DNA from: Thermosipho atlanticus DSM 15807
GTDB taxonomy: Bacteria; Thermotogota; Thermotogae; Thermotogales; Fervidobacteriaceae
Length of the DNA: 64,000 bases
Assembly (NCBI RefSeq): GCF_900129985.1
Contig: NZ_FQXN01000002.1
Location: 62,001-126,000 of the forward strand
Direction of reading: 5' to 3'
Position numbers and translations under genes: made by a program. Each line of letters opens with the position of its first letter. The first letter of the stretch is position 1. Under the pieces are notes generated by a model. The model did not search any database. It saw only the letters and a program-made list of their open reading frames with translations, and was not told the DNA's origin. Shown here in pieces: positions 35,461 through 45,316 of this stretch.

Positions 35461-36630
35461 ATGCAAAGCTATCATTATAATATTTCGATTTATCCCATGT
35501 ATAGATTTATGATAAATATGCTCATAATTGGGCCAGTTCTGGTTCCGTACATGCTTTTAAAGGGACTAGATTATACCCAAATAATGTTATTGCAATCAAT
35601 TTCTGCAGTTGCGGTCTTTTTGTTTGAAGTACCGACGGGAAGTATTGCTGATAAATTTTCAAGGAAGTTTTCCCTTTTCTTGTCTGGATTATTTATTGCA
35701 ATATGTATGTGGATTTATATCGTTTTCAATTCATTCTTCATGTTTGCAATTGCTGAAATTATTTTTGGAATAGGTTTTACATTTGGAAGTGGTGCAGATT
35801 CAGCATTATTATATGAAAGTTTAAAAAAACTTGGAAGAACTTCTGAATATCAGCAAAGAGAAGGAAGTGCTTTGTCGTATGTATTTATTGGTCAAGCTAT
35901 TGGATCAATAGCAAGTGGGTTTCTATTTAAAATAAATGCTGTTATACCATTTTGGATAAGCTTCTTAAATGTTTTAATTGCCGCAGTTATCGCTTTATTT
36001 TTCGTTGAAACTGAAAGAGAAAAAAGTGAACATAAATATGTAACACATGTTTTGAAAAGTGCAGGCCTTATTTTTAAGATACCACGTGTTTTTTGGGCAA
36101 TGTTTTATGCGATGTTGATGGGTTTTGCACTAAGGGTAGGTTACTGGATATACCAACCATATTTTTCTGCGATTCAACTTGATATTGCCTATTATGGTAT
36201 AGTATTCTTTTTATTCAATTTAGTGGCTGCATTTAGTTCAAAAGTACTAGTGAAGAGATACAAGAATGTAAGGCCAAGAAAAGTACTTCTTGCTTTATGT
36301 CTGTTGATGGTGATTAGTTTTATAGTACCAGCTATGTTTCTTTCGAAAATTGCGCTTGTGATTATTGCACTTCAGCAAGTGGTAAGAGGTCTTCATCCTT
36401 CAACCTTAAGGTTTTATATAAATCATCAAATAGAAGATAAATACAGAGCTACTGTGATTTCTTTTTCAAGTTTACTTGCAAATTTATCATTTGCAATACT
36501 TGCCCCTTTTGTTGGATGGGTTCTCGATAACAAAGGGACAATTCCTGCATACTATACAGTTGGACTTATCACTCTAGTAGGTACGGTGTTTTTGTATCAA
36601 CTGCGCAAATTTCAAAAATCAAAAAATTAA
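35461..36630 (+). CDS. major facilitator superfamily transporter
   Basis: A 389-residue membrane protein with about twelve segments. FEVPTGSIADKFSRKFSLFL is the loop 2-3 motif in the DHA1/YxiO-like style where E-V-P-T-G-x-x-A-D precedes a basic pair; LKKLGRTSEYQQREGSAL and GQAIGSIASGFLF are typical of this subgroup. GGGGGGAG precedes ATG 35461. It has its own consensus promoter, an inverted repeat over the -10 box and a 60-base leader, so it is likely switched by a repressor. The neighbouring genes do not suggest a substrate; multidrug efflux is one possibility. Confidence 0.88.
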   Translation: MQSYHYNISIYPMYRFMINMLIIGPVLVPYMLLKGLDYTQIMLLQSISAVAVFLFEVPTGSIADKFSRKFSLFLSGLFIAICMWIYIVFNSFFMFAIAEIIFGIGFTFGSGADSALLYESLKKLGRTSEYQQREGSALSYVFIGQAIGSIASGFLFKINAVIPFWISFLNVLIAAVIALFFVETEREKSEHKYVTHVLKSAGLIFKIPRVFWAMFYAMLMGFALRVGYWIYQPYFSAIQLDIAYYGIVFFLFNLVAAFSSKVLVKRYKNVRPRKVLLALCLLMVISFIVPAMFLSKIALVIIALQQVVRGLHPSTLRFYINHQIEDKYRATVISFSSLLANLSFAILAPFVGWVLDNKGTIPAYYTVGLITLVGTVFLYQLRKFQKSKN

Positions 36631-37296
36631 TTAATTTGAAAGAAAATAAAGTCTAAAGTATCCAAGAAAAGCTGGGTTAAGTTTAATGGGTCTCCAGGCC
36701 ATATCGCCTAACATCATATTTTCAAATGTAACATATCTTATTTCACCGTTATCAGGACCTGTATGATATACAAATCCGTTCCCAGTATATATCATCACAT
36801 GATATGGAAATTCCGGATCTTCGGGGTGAAAATAGAAAACAAGATCGCCTGGTTTTGCATATTGTCTATCAAAAGAAACAAATCTAGTATTAAAATGCAG
36901 TAAATTATATGCATTAACATAACTTACAAAAGATTTTCCATTAAAAAATATGTTAATTCCCAGAGGAGTATCAGGATAGTTGTATTTTTTAACATCATCA
37001 AATATTGGACCTTGATAATTGGTTTTTTCAAACCAATTATCATCATGCTTTTTCAAACTTTCTTTTAAAGCATAAAAAATGAATCCCGAACAATCTTTTG
37101 TGGTAAATGTTGGATGTTCATTATTTACGTTATCTAATGCTATTGCTACAAACCATAACCTGAAATTTAAGGAATCTTGTACATCCAAAAGCATTTCTGT
37201 TAGATATTCTTTATTAATTTTCCCAGTGGGAAATAATAAAGTTTGACAAATTACCATTAAAATTATCAAGAAAAACTTCAACTTCAGGTTTTTCAT
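36631..37296 (-). CDS. DUF1175 (YfaT-like) secreted NlpC/P60-type protein
   Basis: A 221-residue protein with a signal peptide (KLKFFLIILMVICQTLLFPT). It matches the DUF1175 family: FRLWFVAIAL, the cysteine in TTKDCSGFIFYALKES, KKHDDNWFEK, YVNAYNLLHFNTRFVSFDR, QYAKPGDLVFYFHP, HVMIYTGNGFVYHTGPDNGE and NPAFLGYFRLYFL. Cys in DCSGF and His in YHVMIYTG are placed as the catalytic pair of NlpC/P60-fold hydrolases or amidases. E. coli yfaT of this family lies next to the macroglobulin gene yfaS, as here. The start at 37296 overlaps the previous gene by 83 bases; GGGAGA lies close before it. Activity is inferred, not shown. Confidence 0.85.
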   Translation of the reverse strand: MKNLKLKFFLIILMVICQTLLFPTGKINKEYLTEMLLDVQDSLNFRLWFVAIALDNVNNEHPTFTTKDCSGFIFYALKESLKKHDDNWFEKTNYQGPIFDDVKKYNYPDTPLGINIFFNGKSFVSYVNAYNLLHFNTRFVSFDRQYAKPGDLVFYFHPEDPEFPYHVMIYTGNGFVYHTGPDNGEIRYVTFENMMLGDMAWRPIKLNPAFLGYFRLYFLSN

Positions 37297-37729
37297 ATTC
37301 TCCCAACCACCAATATATCACTCCTTCTTGAAATTTTTCATCTAAGTTGTATAACACCCAGTGAAGAAGTTCGTGAAGTAGTATCTTTTCATATATTCCC
37401 TTCGACTTAAGAATATTTATTGGTTGAAGAATAATTAGAAAATCTTTGTATACACCACCTATGCTGTACGGTTTACCTGTGAGTAAATTAAACTCATACA
37501 GGCTTTTAGCTTCATACAAAAGTACAGGAGTTGGAGGTAAAGTCAGACTTGCCTCTTCTAAAAATACATTCAATTCGTCCCACACAGAAAATGGAATTTC
37601 AAAATTTTCAGTATTTATTGGTATAACAACGTTGCTATTTGATAATAAAGGTATCAAGAGAGCCAATAGCAAAAGTGTCTTCATAATACATGTTGAAAAT
37701 ATAGGTTGGTTTTTTAACAAAGGTTCCAT
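37214..37729 (-). CDS. small exported HExxH metallopeptidase-like protein
   Basis: A protein of 171 residues from ATG 37729, where GGAGGG lies nine bases upstream, or 156 residues from ATG 37684, where the signal peptide MKTLLLLALLIPLLS would begin directly but no ribosome binding site is seen. The motif LLHELLHWVLY is a classical HExxH zinc site; GVIYWWLGEYEKPE downstream may give the third acidic ligand. I do not recognise the family. It overlaps the end of the macroglobulin gene by 95 (or 50) bases and the start of the DUF1175 gene by 83, so three genes are chained by overlaps. A protease encoded with a protease-trapping macroglobulin is notable. Confidence 0.7.
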   Translation of the reverse strand: MEPLLKNQPIFSTCIMKTLLLLALLIPLLSNSNVVIPINTENFEIPFSVWDELNVFLEEASLTLPPTPVLLYEAKSLYEFNLLTGKPYSIGGVYKDFLIILQPINILKSKGIYEKILLHELLHWVLYNLDEKFQEGVIYWWLGEYEKPEVEVFLDNFNGNLSNFIISHWEN

Positions 37730-40700
37730 TGTAAGTTACCCTCCAATAATAGTTGAGTTTTCCAGGGTTAAGGTAACGAATGAAAAACGCTATTTTGTCT
37801 TTTTTAAGATCTTGATAAGAGTACCAAAGGTTATAATCTTCATACCATTGGTATGAAAATTTACCGTAATAATCGGGAGTTTTTTCACTGTAATTTTTAA
37901 TAACTTGAGCACAAGCGGGTAAGTACTCTTCTACTATAAGATATTCACCTTTACCATCAATGTTAATTACAGTTTTTAAAAAGTCTCCTTTATGTATTTC
38001 AAAATCCTGATTTGCCGCAAATTGTACACTATAAAAACCATCTTCAAAGTAATAGTCGTTTCCAATGAATTTAAATGGTCCTTCTATTACAAGGTTATTA
38101 TTACTAAACGAAACAGGTGTTCCGCCATGAATTATTTTAGAAATATCATCAGGAATTGGAGAAAAAAATGTTGGTGTTGATGTATATGAAATGCTTACAG
38201 GAATGTACTTACTATCTAATGGTAAAAATGCATCTATGTATTTATCATCGAATAATACTTCGTATCTTTTGAAAAGTTCATTTTGTATTTTAATTCCATT
38301 AGAAACATTTTGAGAATGGATTTTCTCAATAGATTTAACTTCCACATAACCATTACCTTTTACAATAATATTTTTTTCGTTCTCTTCAATGATTAGATTA
38401 CTTTTGTATTTTTCAAAATCTTGACTTTCTATTATGGCAAGAACTGAAAGTGCTGTATCTTTTGTCGAATACCAGAACGGGCCTCTTTTCATACTTAATA
38501 AATAATTGATCATTTTATCTCTTAGATCAAGATATTTATTATTTCTTGAAAGAGTTCTTATAGCAATACTTGTAAGTTGGACGTTAGAATAAAATCCTGT
38601 ACCTTTAATGTACGCTTTATCATTGTCTTCAATAGCGTATTCTCTAATTTTTTCTGGAGAGGTGTAGACATAGTCGATTATATTTTCGCCTTGAAAATCA
38701 ACTTTTTCACCAAATAGATTTAAAACAAACGCAGAATATCCATTCAATTTTTGTTTTTTAAGATATATAATTGCGTTTTCAATAACCTCGTTTGGAAAAT
38801 AATAACCTAATAGTTTTGTGTAGTACAAGCCCTCTAAAACATATGAAGTCATGAATACACTGCTTTCATCATTCATCCACCAGCCCCATCCACCATCACG
38901 ATGTTGAAATTTTAAAAGTCTTTGCAATCCTTTTAGAATAATATCATCGAGGTTTGGATATTCAACGAATTTTTTTGCAACAAGCGCGGGATAGAAAGAA
39001 CTCATTGTTTGTTCTACACAGCCGTATGGGTATTTGATTAACGCCTTTATTGAAGGTTTGAGAATATCTTTTATATTGTTTATTATTCTTATTTCATCTT
39101 CTTTGTTGAAAATCTTTTCACCGTTGATTTTTATTATTTTACTTATATTTTTTTCGAAATATTGTGGTTGAATTGGAATAGAAATTTTTATTCCATCATA
39201 TTCATTAAGCATTGAAGCCTCAGCAGTTATTGTAGCTGTTCCTTCATTTGAAACTTTTATTTTAAATGGAATTTTTAAATCTTTTTCTATATAAAAGGTA
39301 CCTGATTCAAAGTTTATCATTTCAACATTTTCTGCAGAAAGTTTAACTTCTACTTTTCCTTTGTTTCCAGTGTAATTTTTGATGTACAAAAGTCCATTTA
39401 CATTATCACCTACTGTTAGAAAATCTGGTACGAAAATCTTTATTTCAAAAGGTTTTGTAACCACAAAATTGATATTTCCTTCCGCAATATAATCTTTAGA
39501 AATTTCATAAGCGGTTACTCTCCACTTGGTAATACTATCCGGTGCTTTAAATGAAAATTCATTTTCATATAATTTTGGGTTCCAATACGCAGTTTCTGGG
39601 AAATAGTCCCTTATTCTTCTTTCACTTGTTTCTTTGGTTGAGGCGAAAATATGACTTTTGATATTTTTTTCAAATTTAGAAAGAGAGCCAAAGTAAATAT
39701 ATCTTATCGATTTATATACATCAAAGTCTGGATAAGGATGTTCTGGGTATAAATTTTCCAAAACAGATGGTGGATTTGAAATGAGATATAATCCTTCATC
39801 TACGACACTTACAATCTTTAAAGATTTTGATTTTTCAAATGCAACGTTGACAAATTCTCCTGGTTTATAAACGCTTTTATTAAGTACAATATTGAGTTTT
39901 TTAACTCTGTTATGTTTAATCTTAATATTTAGCAAATCGTAAGATTTTAGGCCATAAAATTGCACAAAATAACTTTTTGCAATTTCGTCATTGGGGATTT
40001 TAATTGTAACTGTTTGTTTTTTGGTTATTAATATAAAATCCCTTATTTGTTCTGCACCTGTAACTAATATTCCTACGTCATTTTTTGGTTCTACTGTTAT
40101 ATTAACTGTTTCTCCTAATTTTACCTCCATTTTATCTGCGGTTAAAATACCACTTTCTCCTCTAGAATATCTTGTGAATATATTTTTGATTTCTTTGCCA
40201 AACTTTACAGTGACTTTCCAAACGTTTTTTGGTATTTCAATCTCTGCCCTTCCGTTTAACACTTTAAAGTAAGAATCAACATCATTAATTGTGACAACAC
40301 CTATACCGTTTAAGGGATTTCCCGAAAGATCAGTTATATACAATTTTAAAATGTTATTTTCAATTTTACTTTCAATATTTACATTATCTGCTTTAGCTTC
40401 AACGTAAATTTTCTTGTCGTATTGTTTTCCAGAATCATCAACTACCAAAGCTTGAATCTTATACATTCCTGGTTTATCAAGATGGAGATAGTAAACAGCT
40501 TCACCGTTATTATCTGTTACAACTCGCATTTTATTTATTAAATTTGTATTGAGAAAACCGTAAAATAGAACTTCTGCATTTTTAACGGGATCCCCATTTA
40601 AATACGTTGCTTTCAATTTTACTTGCAGGGTATTGCCAGCGACGATCTGAGTTGAACTGGGAGTTAATGTAATTGTATATGTTGGTTTTGTATAATCTTG

Positions 40701-41549
40701 AATTAAAAAATAGAACCATGAAATTACATCATTATTTTCTTTTACGATTACTGTATAGTTTCCTGTTATTATTTCAGAGGTCGTTTTATAATCAAAAACA
40801 GCACCACCATACTCATCGGTTTTAAATGTATTAGAATATATGATGTTATTAAAAGGATCTTTCAAAGAAATCGTTACAGTGGAAGGATAAGGAATGTATT
40901 TATCTTTTGATCTTTTAAACAAATTAACCCTGAAATGAATAATATCTCCAGGTTTATAAATAGGTTTATCGGTAAAAACAATCGCTTTTTTTTCTGGATA
41001 ACTAGACCAACCACCGTATTTTGAAAGAAAAACCACATTGTTATCAATAAAAAATACCTTGCTTTTGTAACGTTCAATATCAAAGTTAAAAATAGGTCCA
41101 GTTAACGTTTTTTTGAGATTTTTGTCATAATAATATAGTTTATTAATAAATCTTTTGTTTTTCAAATCATATACAGAGAAAAACAATTGTTTTTTAGAGG
41201 AAGCTACAAATGCTTCAAAATGTGTTAGGAAAAATAAATTGTTAACTGCATTTTTTCCTCCTTTTACAAGCACATAATAAGCTCCTGGGATATCTGGAAG
41301 TATTATTTTATACACGTCATCAGATTGCTTTTTAAGCGTAAAATCTGAGATTTCCATATCGCCGTAAAGTATTCCTTGTAACACATTTTTATTAATGTTA
41401 AAACGGAATACCTGTACATAGAATTGTTCATTAGATCTAAAATAAATTGTTCGATTGGGATAGATTAGAACATCTGGTGACGTAAAATAGATTTTTGAAA
41501 AAGAAATTGCAGACGCTAAAATAAGTAGTATTATAAGCAATTTTTTCAT
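37635..41549 (-). CDS. bacterial alpha-2-macroglobulin with thioester
   Basis: A 1304-residue exported protein. GGGGGG before ATG 41549 and the signal peptide MKKLLIILLILASAISFSKI decide the start. N-terminal macroglobulin domains include FTDKPIYKPGDIIHFRVNLF; the A2M signature region is YWNPKLYENEFSFKAPDSIT with KWRVTAYEIS; the thioester is YPYGCVEQTMSSFYP (C844, Q847); the complement-like toroid follows (LLKFQHRDGGWGWWMNDESS). Bacterial A2Ms trap proteases in the periplasm after cleavage of a bait region. No lipobox cysteine is present, unlike many proteobacterial forms. It is first in an operon with the HExxH protein and DUF1175, like E. coli yfaS with yfaT; there is no penicillin-binding protein 1C nearby. 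Confidence 0.95.
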   Translation of the reverse strand: MKKLLIILLILASAISFSKIYFTSPDVLIYPNRTIYFRSNEQFYVQVFRFNINKNVLQGILYGDMEISDFTLKKQSDDVYKIILPDIPGAYYVLVKGGKNAVNNLFFLTHFEAFVASSKKQLFFSVYDLKNKRFINKLYYYDKNLKKTLTGPIFNFDIERYKSKVFFIDNNVVFLSKYGGWSSYPEKKAIVFTDKPIYKPGDIIHFRVNLFKRSKDKYIPYPSTVTISLKDPFNNIIYSNTFKTDEYGGAVFDYKTTSEIITGNYTVIVKENNDVISWFYFLIQDYTKPTYTITLTPSSTQIVAGNTLQVKLKATYLNGDPVKNAEVLFYGFLNTNLINKMRVVTDNNGEAVYYLHLDKPGMYKIQALVVDDSGKQYDKKIYVEAKADNVNIESKIENNILKLYITDLSGNPLNGIGVVTINDVDSYFKVLNGRAEIEIPKNVWKVTVKFGKEIKNIFTRYSRGESGILTADKMEVKLGETVNITVEPKNDVGILVTGAEQIRDFILITKKQTVTIKIPNDEIAKSYFVQFYGLKSYDLLNIKIKHNRVKKLNIVLNKSVYKPGEFVNVAFEKSKSLKIVSVVDEGLYLISNPPSVLENLYPEHPYPDFDVYKSIRYIYFGSLSKFEKNIKSHIFASTKETSERRIRDYFPETAYWNPKLYENEFSFKAPDSITKWRVTAYEISKDYIAEGNINFVVTKPFEIKIFVPDFLTVGDNVNGLLYIKNYTGNKGKVEVKLSAENVEMINFESGTFYIEKDLKIPFKIKVSNEGTATITAEASMLNEYDGIKISIPIQPQYFEKNISKIIKINGEKIFNKEDEIRIINNIKDILKPSIKALIKYPYGCVEQTMSSFYPALVAKKFVEYPNLDDIILKGLQRLLKFQHRDGGWGWWMNDESSVFMTSYVLEGLYYTKLLGYYFPNEVIENAIIYLKKQKLNGYSAFVLNLFGEKVDFQGENIIDYVYTSPEKIREYAIEDNDKAYIKGTGFYSNVQLTSIAIRTLSRNNKYLDLRDKMINYLLSMKRGPFWYSTKDTALSVLAIIESQDFEKYKSNLIIEENEKNIIVKGNGYVEVKSIEKIHSQNVSNGIKIQNELFKRYEVLFDDKYIDAFLPLDSKYIPVSISYTSTPTFFSPIPDDISKIIHGGTPVSFSNNNLVIEGPFKFIGNDYYFEDGFYSVQFAANQDFEIHKGDFLKTVINIDGKGEYLIVEEYLPACAQVIKNYSEKTPDYYGKFSYQWYEDYNLWYSYQDLKKDKIAFFIRYLNPGKLNYYWRVTYNGTFVKKPTYIFNMYYEDTFAIGSLDTFIIK

Positions 41550-41595
41550 AATATCCCCCCTTAATTGAAGGCACAGCATTAATTTATACGTAATA

Positions 41596-41623
41596 ATTAT
41601 ATCAAAATTTATTAAGAATTCAA
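41596..41623 (-). promoter_or_regulatory. candidate promoter of the macroglobulin operon
   Basis: On the minus strand TTGAAT (41623-41618), 16 bases, TATAAT (41601-41596), about 47 bases before the ATG. A separate TATAAT at 41683-41688 on the plus strand may serve the divergent M48 gene. Confidence 0.6.
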
Positions 41624-41721
41624 TGTGGTTATTTAAGTTATTGTTAATACATTGTTAAGTGCATAAATTTCTAAAATGATGATATAATGAAAAATATAGA
41701 TTAAATAACAGAGGTGATAAG

Positions 41722-42945
41722 ATGTTTTATATTATTTTTTTATTTGTAATTGTTTTTGAAGCAATTTGGGAAGTAGTTTTGGGAATTTGGAATATGAAAT
41801 ATTCGACAAGTTCTACATCTATTCCAGAAGTTTTGAAAGATAAAATTTCTGAAAAAGATTTTGAACGTTCAAAAAAATATTTAAAGGATACTACACGTGT
41901 AAAAGTTGCCTCAATAATATTAAATTTAATACTTACTTTGGTGTTTATTTTTTGGGGATTTCCGTATTTTGAAAGTTTAGTTTCAAAAATTTCTAATTCG
42001 GTAATTCTCCAAGGATTGATCTTTTTTGGAATATATTGGGTGATTAACATTCTTGTAAATCTTCCAATAAAGATGTATTCAAACTTTATTGTAGAAGAAA
42101 AATATGGTTTTAACACGATGACTTATAAAACATTTATAGCAGATACTATAAAGAATATGGTAGTAAGTATTGTGTTATTCACCCCGCTTATAGCATTACT
42201 TATTTGGATATTAAAGGTTGAATCTAATTGGTGGTGGAAGGTATCTTTAGTTTTTATAGCTTTTCAACTGTTTGTTACTATGATATATCCCATATTTATT
42301 GCACCGATATTTAACAAATTTACCCCTCTTGAAGACGGTGAGTTAAAGAAGAAGATCAACAAGTTATTAAAAACTGCACAATTTAAAGTATCAGATATAT
42401 ACGTTATGGATGCATCAAAGCGAACAAAAAAACAAAATGCTTACTTAACTGGTATTGGAAAGTCAAAAAAACTTGTGTTATACGATACAATATTAGATTA
42501 TTCTCAAGAAGAAATTTTAGCAATTGTTGCACATGAATTGGGACATAATGTGAAAAAACATATTCCAAAACTTCTGATAATAGTTTCTATTTTCTATACA
42601 TTAATGATATATTTAGTAAATGTTGTATATAACTATATATTAAGTTATCATGTATTTAACGTATCAAAGCCTTATTCAGTATTTATATATGCATTTATTT
42701 TTATCTCTTCAGCTATTTCCTTTATAGTACCAATAGTTAATTATATTCAAAGAAAGTTTGAATATGAAGCAGATGCTTATTCTGCTAAATTAGTGGGAAC
42801 TACAGATTATTTGATTTCAAGTCTTAAAAGGTTAATTAAAGAAAATTTATCCAATATAAATCCCCTTCCACTTTATAAAATATGGCATTACAATCACCCT
42901 TCTCCTGAAGAGAGAATAAAAAGGCTGTATGATTTAAAAATATGA
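41722..42945 (+). CDS. M48 family (Ste24/CAAX-type) membrane zinc protease
   Basis: A 407-residue polytopic membrane protease. The zinc site is AIVAHELGHNVKKH (H271, E272, H275) and the third ligand E349 is in KFEYEADAYSAKLVG, both as in Ste24-type M48 peptidases. The N-terminal long hydrophobic segments, YWVINILVNLPIKMYSNFIV, EEKYGFNTMT and KRTKKQNAYLTGIGKSKK are also typical of the family. Such enzymes degrade or process membrane-associated substrates; a CAAX substrate is not expected in bacteria. GAGGTGAT precedes ATG 41722. It is divergent from the macroglobulin operon. A decayed relative lies at 3037-3396. Confidence 0.92.
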   Translation: MFYIIFLFVIVFEAIWEVVLGIWNMKYSTSSTSIPEVLKDKISEKDFERSKKYLKDTTRVKVASIILNLILTLVFIFWGFPYFESLVSKISNSVILQGLIFFGIYWVINILVNLPIKMYSNFIVEEKYGFNTMTYKTFIADTIKNMVVSIVLFTPLIALLIWILKVESNWWWKVSLVFIAFQLFVTMIYPIFIAPIFNKFTPLEDGELKKKINKLLKTAQFKVSDIYVMDASKRTKKQNAYLTGIGKSKKLVLYDTILDYSQEEILAIVAHELGHNVKKHIPKLLIIVSIFYTLMIYLVNVVYNYILSYHVFNVSKPYSVFIYAFIFISSAISFIVPIVNYIQRKFEYEADAYSAKLVGTTDYLISSLKRLIKENLSNINPLPLYKIWHYNHPSPEERIKRLYDLKI

Positions 42946-43020
42946 ATGGGATTTTTGTTTTTATTCTTGTATAAAAATTCCTTAGTTTAGCAGTATTTTA
43001 AAATAAAGGGAATATGTGGT

Positions 43021-43066
43021 ATAATCACCTCGTAATAAACGAGCTTTCTTTTTGCGAGGTGATTAT
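43021..43066. promoter_or_regulatory. 12-bp perfect inverted repeat around the ATPase start region
   Basis: ATAATCACCTCG (43021-43032) and CGAGGTGATTAT (43055-43066) are exact reverse complements 22 bases apart. The right arm contains the ribosome binding site and ends at the ATG; the left arm overlaps a TATAAT (43020-43025). If that -10 box is used, the left arm is not transcribed, so a DNA operator or element end is more likely than an RNA hairpin hiding the ribosome binding site. Confidence 0.6.
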
Positions 43067-44128
43067 ATGGTAAATCCCTTCAAGTTTGGTGTGGTTGTTA
43101 AAGGGCATGATTTTTGTGATAGAGAAAATGAAATAAACGAGATAATCTCTGATATTAAGAGCGGGGTAAGCATTACTCTCATTTCGCCTAGAAGATATGG
43201 AAAGACTTCACTTATCTTAAACATATTTGACAGGTTGAATTATTTGAAAACAGTGTATATTGATTTAATGGGAATTACGACTATTCAAGATTTCTTAGAT
43301 GTTTATGTAAGAGCTTTTTTTGAATATCTTGGGGGAGTAAAAAAGATTACAGCTTCTTGGAAAAAGATTTTTCCAAATCTTGAAGATTTACAAATAAATT
43401 TTGGACCATTTGGCGCCAGTTTTAAAGTTTCACCGAGTATAAAGAATATCGAGGAGGTTATTGCATTACCTGAGAAGATAGGTGGACAAGTTGTTGTTGC
43501 ACTCGATGAATTTCAAGAAATTACGAATATTAAAGAAATTGACCTTTTAGCACTTTTTAGGAAAAAAGCTCAGTTGTTTGAAAATACGACCTTTATTTTT
43601 TCTGGAAGTAGAAGACATGTAATGTACGAAATATTTTCAAATCTTGAAAAACCATTTTATAGGTTTTCCAAGATTTACAATTTAGGTTCGTTAAATAAAG
43701 AAGAGGCAGTCGGTTTTGTGAAACACAAGTTTGAATCAACAAATATAAAAATAGATAAAAAACTGGTGGAAAGATTATACGAAATATGTATGGGTCATCC
43801 ATATTACATGCAGTATATTTCACATATTTTATGGAATATATCATCAAATAATGAAAAGTGTTATGAAGAAAATTTAGAAGAAGCTGTAAATTTAGTTCTT
43901 TTATCTGAAAGACCAATGTTTGAAGCACTTTGGGATTCGTTGACTTCAAATCAGAAGATGGTTTTAAAAAGCATATCCTACGGAATTTCACCGTATGATT
44001 TGGATATAAGTGCAGGAAGTGTAAAAGCTGCGCTTGATAAGTTAAAAAAGTTAGACGTTGTTGAAAAAATCAATAGAAGATACAACGTGGTTGATCCATT
44101 TTTTTCAATGTGGTTAAAAAATTTATAA
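43067..44128 (+). CDS. archaeal-type AAA ATPase (pfam01637-like)
   Basis: A 353-residue protein. The frame opens at 43052, but GAGGTGAT (43056-43063) decides ATG 43067. Motifs: FGVVVKGHDFCDRENEINEI (the family FxGRexEl region), Walker A ISPRRYGKTSLILN (about 39-52), Walker B VVVALDEFQEI, and sensor-like FIFSGSRRHVMYEIF. The C-terminal part is winged-helix-like (NQKMVLKSISYG, AALDKLKKLDVVEKINRRYN). These STAND-like ATPases are common in archaea and thermophilic bacteria, often in multiple copies, and their function is mostly unknown. The gene is bracketed by related 22-base repeats and by an inverted repeat at its start. Confidence 0.85.
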   Translation: MVNPFKFGVVVKGHDFCDRENEINEIISDIKSGVSITLISPRRYGKTSLILNIFDRLNYLKTVYIDLMGITTIQDFLDVYVRAFFEYLGGVKKITASWKKIFPNLEDLQINFGPFGASFKVSPSIKNIEEVIALPEKIGGQVVVALDEFQEITNIKEIDLLALFRKKAQLFENTTFIFSGSRRHVMYEIFSNLEKPFYRFSKIYNLGSLNKEEAVGFVKHKFESTNIKIDKKLVERLYEICMGHPYYMQYISHILWNISSNNEKCYEENLEEAVNLVLLSERPMFEALWDSLTSNQKMVLKSISYGISPYDLDISAGSVKAALDKLKKLDVVEKINRRYNVVDPFFSMWLKNL

Positions 44129-44138
44129 CTCAAAAATT

Positions 44139-44160
44139 ACGAGCTCGCATTTCACGAGGT
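44139..44160. repeat. direct repeat copy flanking the ATPase gene
   Basis: ACGAGCT, nine bases, CGAGGT at 44139-44160 repeats ACGAGCT, nine bases, CGAGGT at 43039-43060 with the same spacing; 17 of 22 bases agree by eye. One copy lies just before the ATPase start and the other eleven bases after its stop. Confidence 0.5.
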
Positions 44161-44252
44161 AAATGGGTAAGAAAATAGAATTTTTTAGTTGTATAACTGT
44201 GAAAGTGCTATAATATAAATATAGATAGGTAGATTTAGTAGAATTTCTTTAA

Positions 44253-45281
<1,029 letters not shown>

Positions 45282-45285
45282 AACG

Positions 45286-45314
45286 AAAAAAGCTGGCTTA
45301 AAGCCAGCTTTTTT
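45286..45314. terminator. bidirectional terminator between lacI-type gene and oraE
   Basis: AAAAAAGCTGGC (45286-45297), loop TTAAA, GCCAGCTTTTTT (45303-45314). Perfect 12-bp stem with A/T runs on both sides, between convergent genes. Confidence 0.95.
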
Positions 45315-45316
45315 GT

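Noticed and set aside
43021-43066. RNA hairpin or thermometer that hides the ATPase ribosome binding site
   Set aside because: The left arm overlaps a TATAAT box, so it would probably not be in the transcript; I keep it as a DNA-level repeat.
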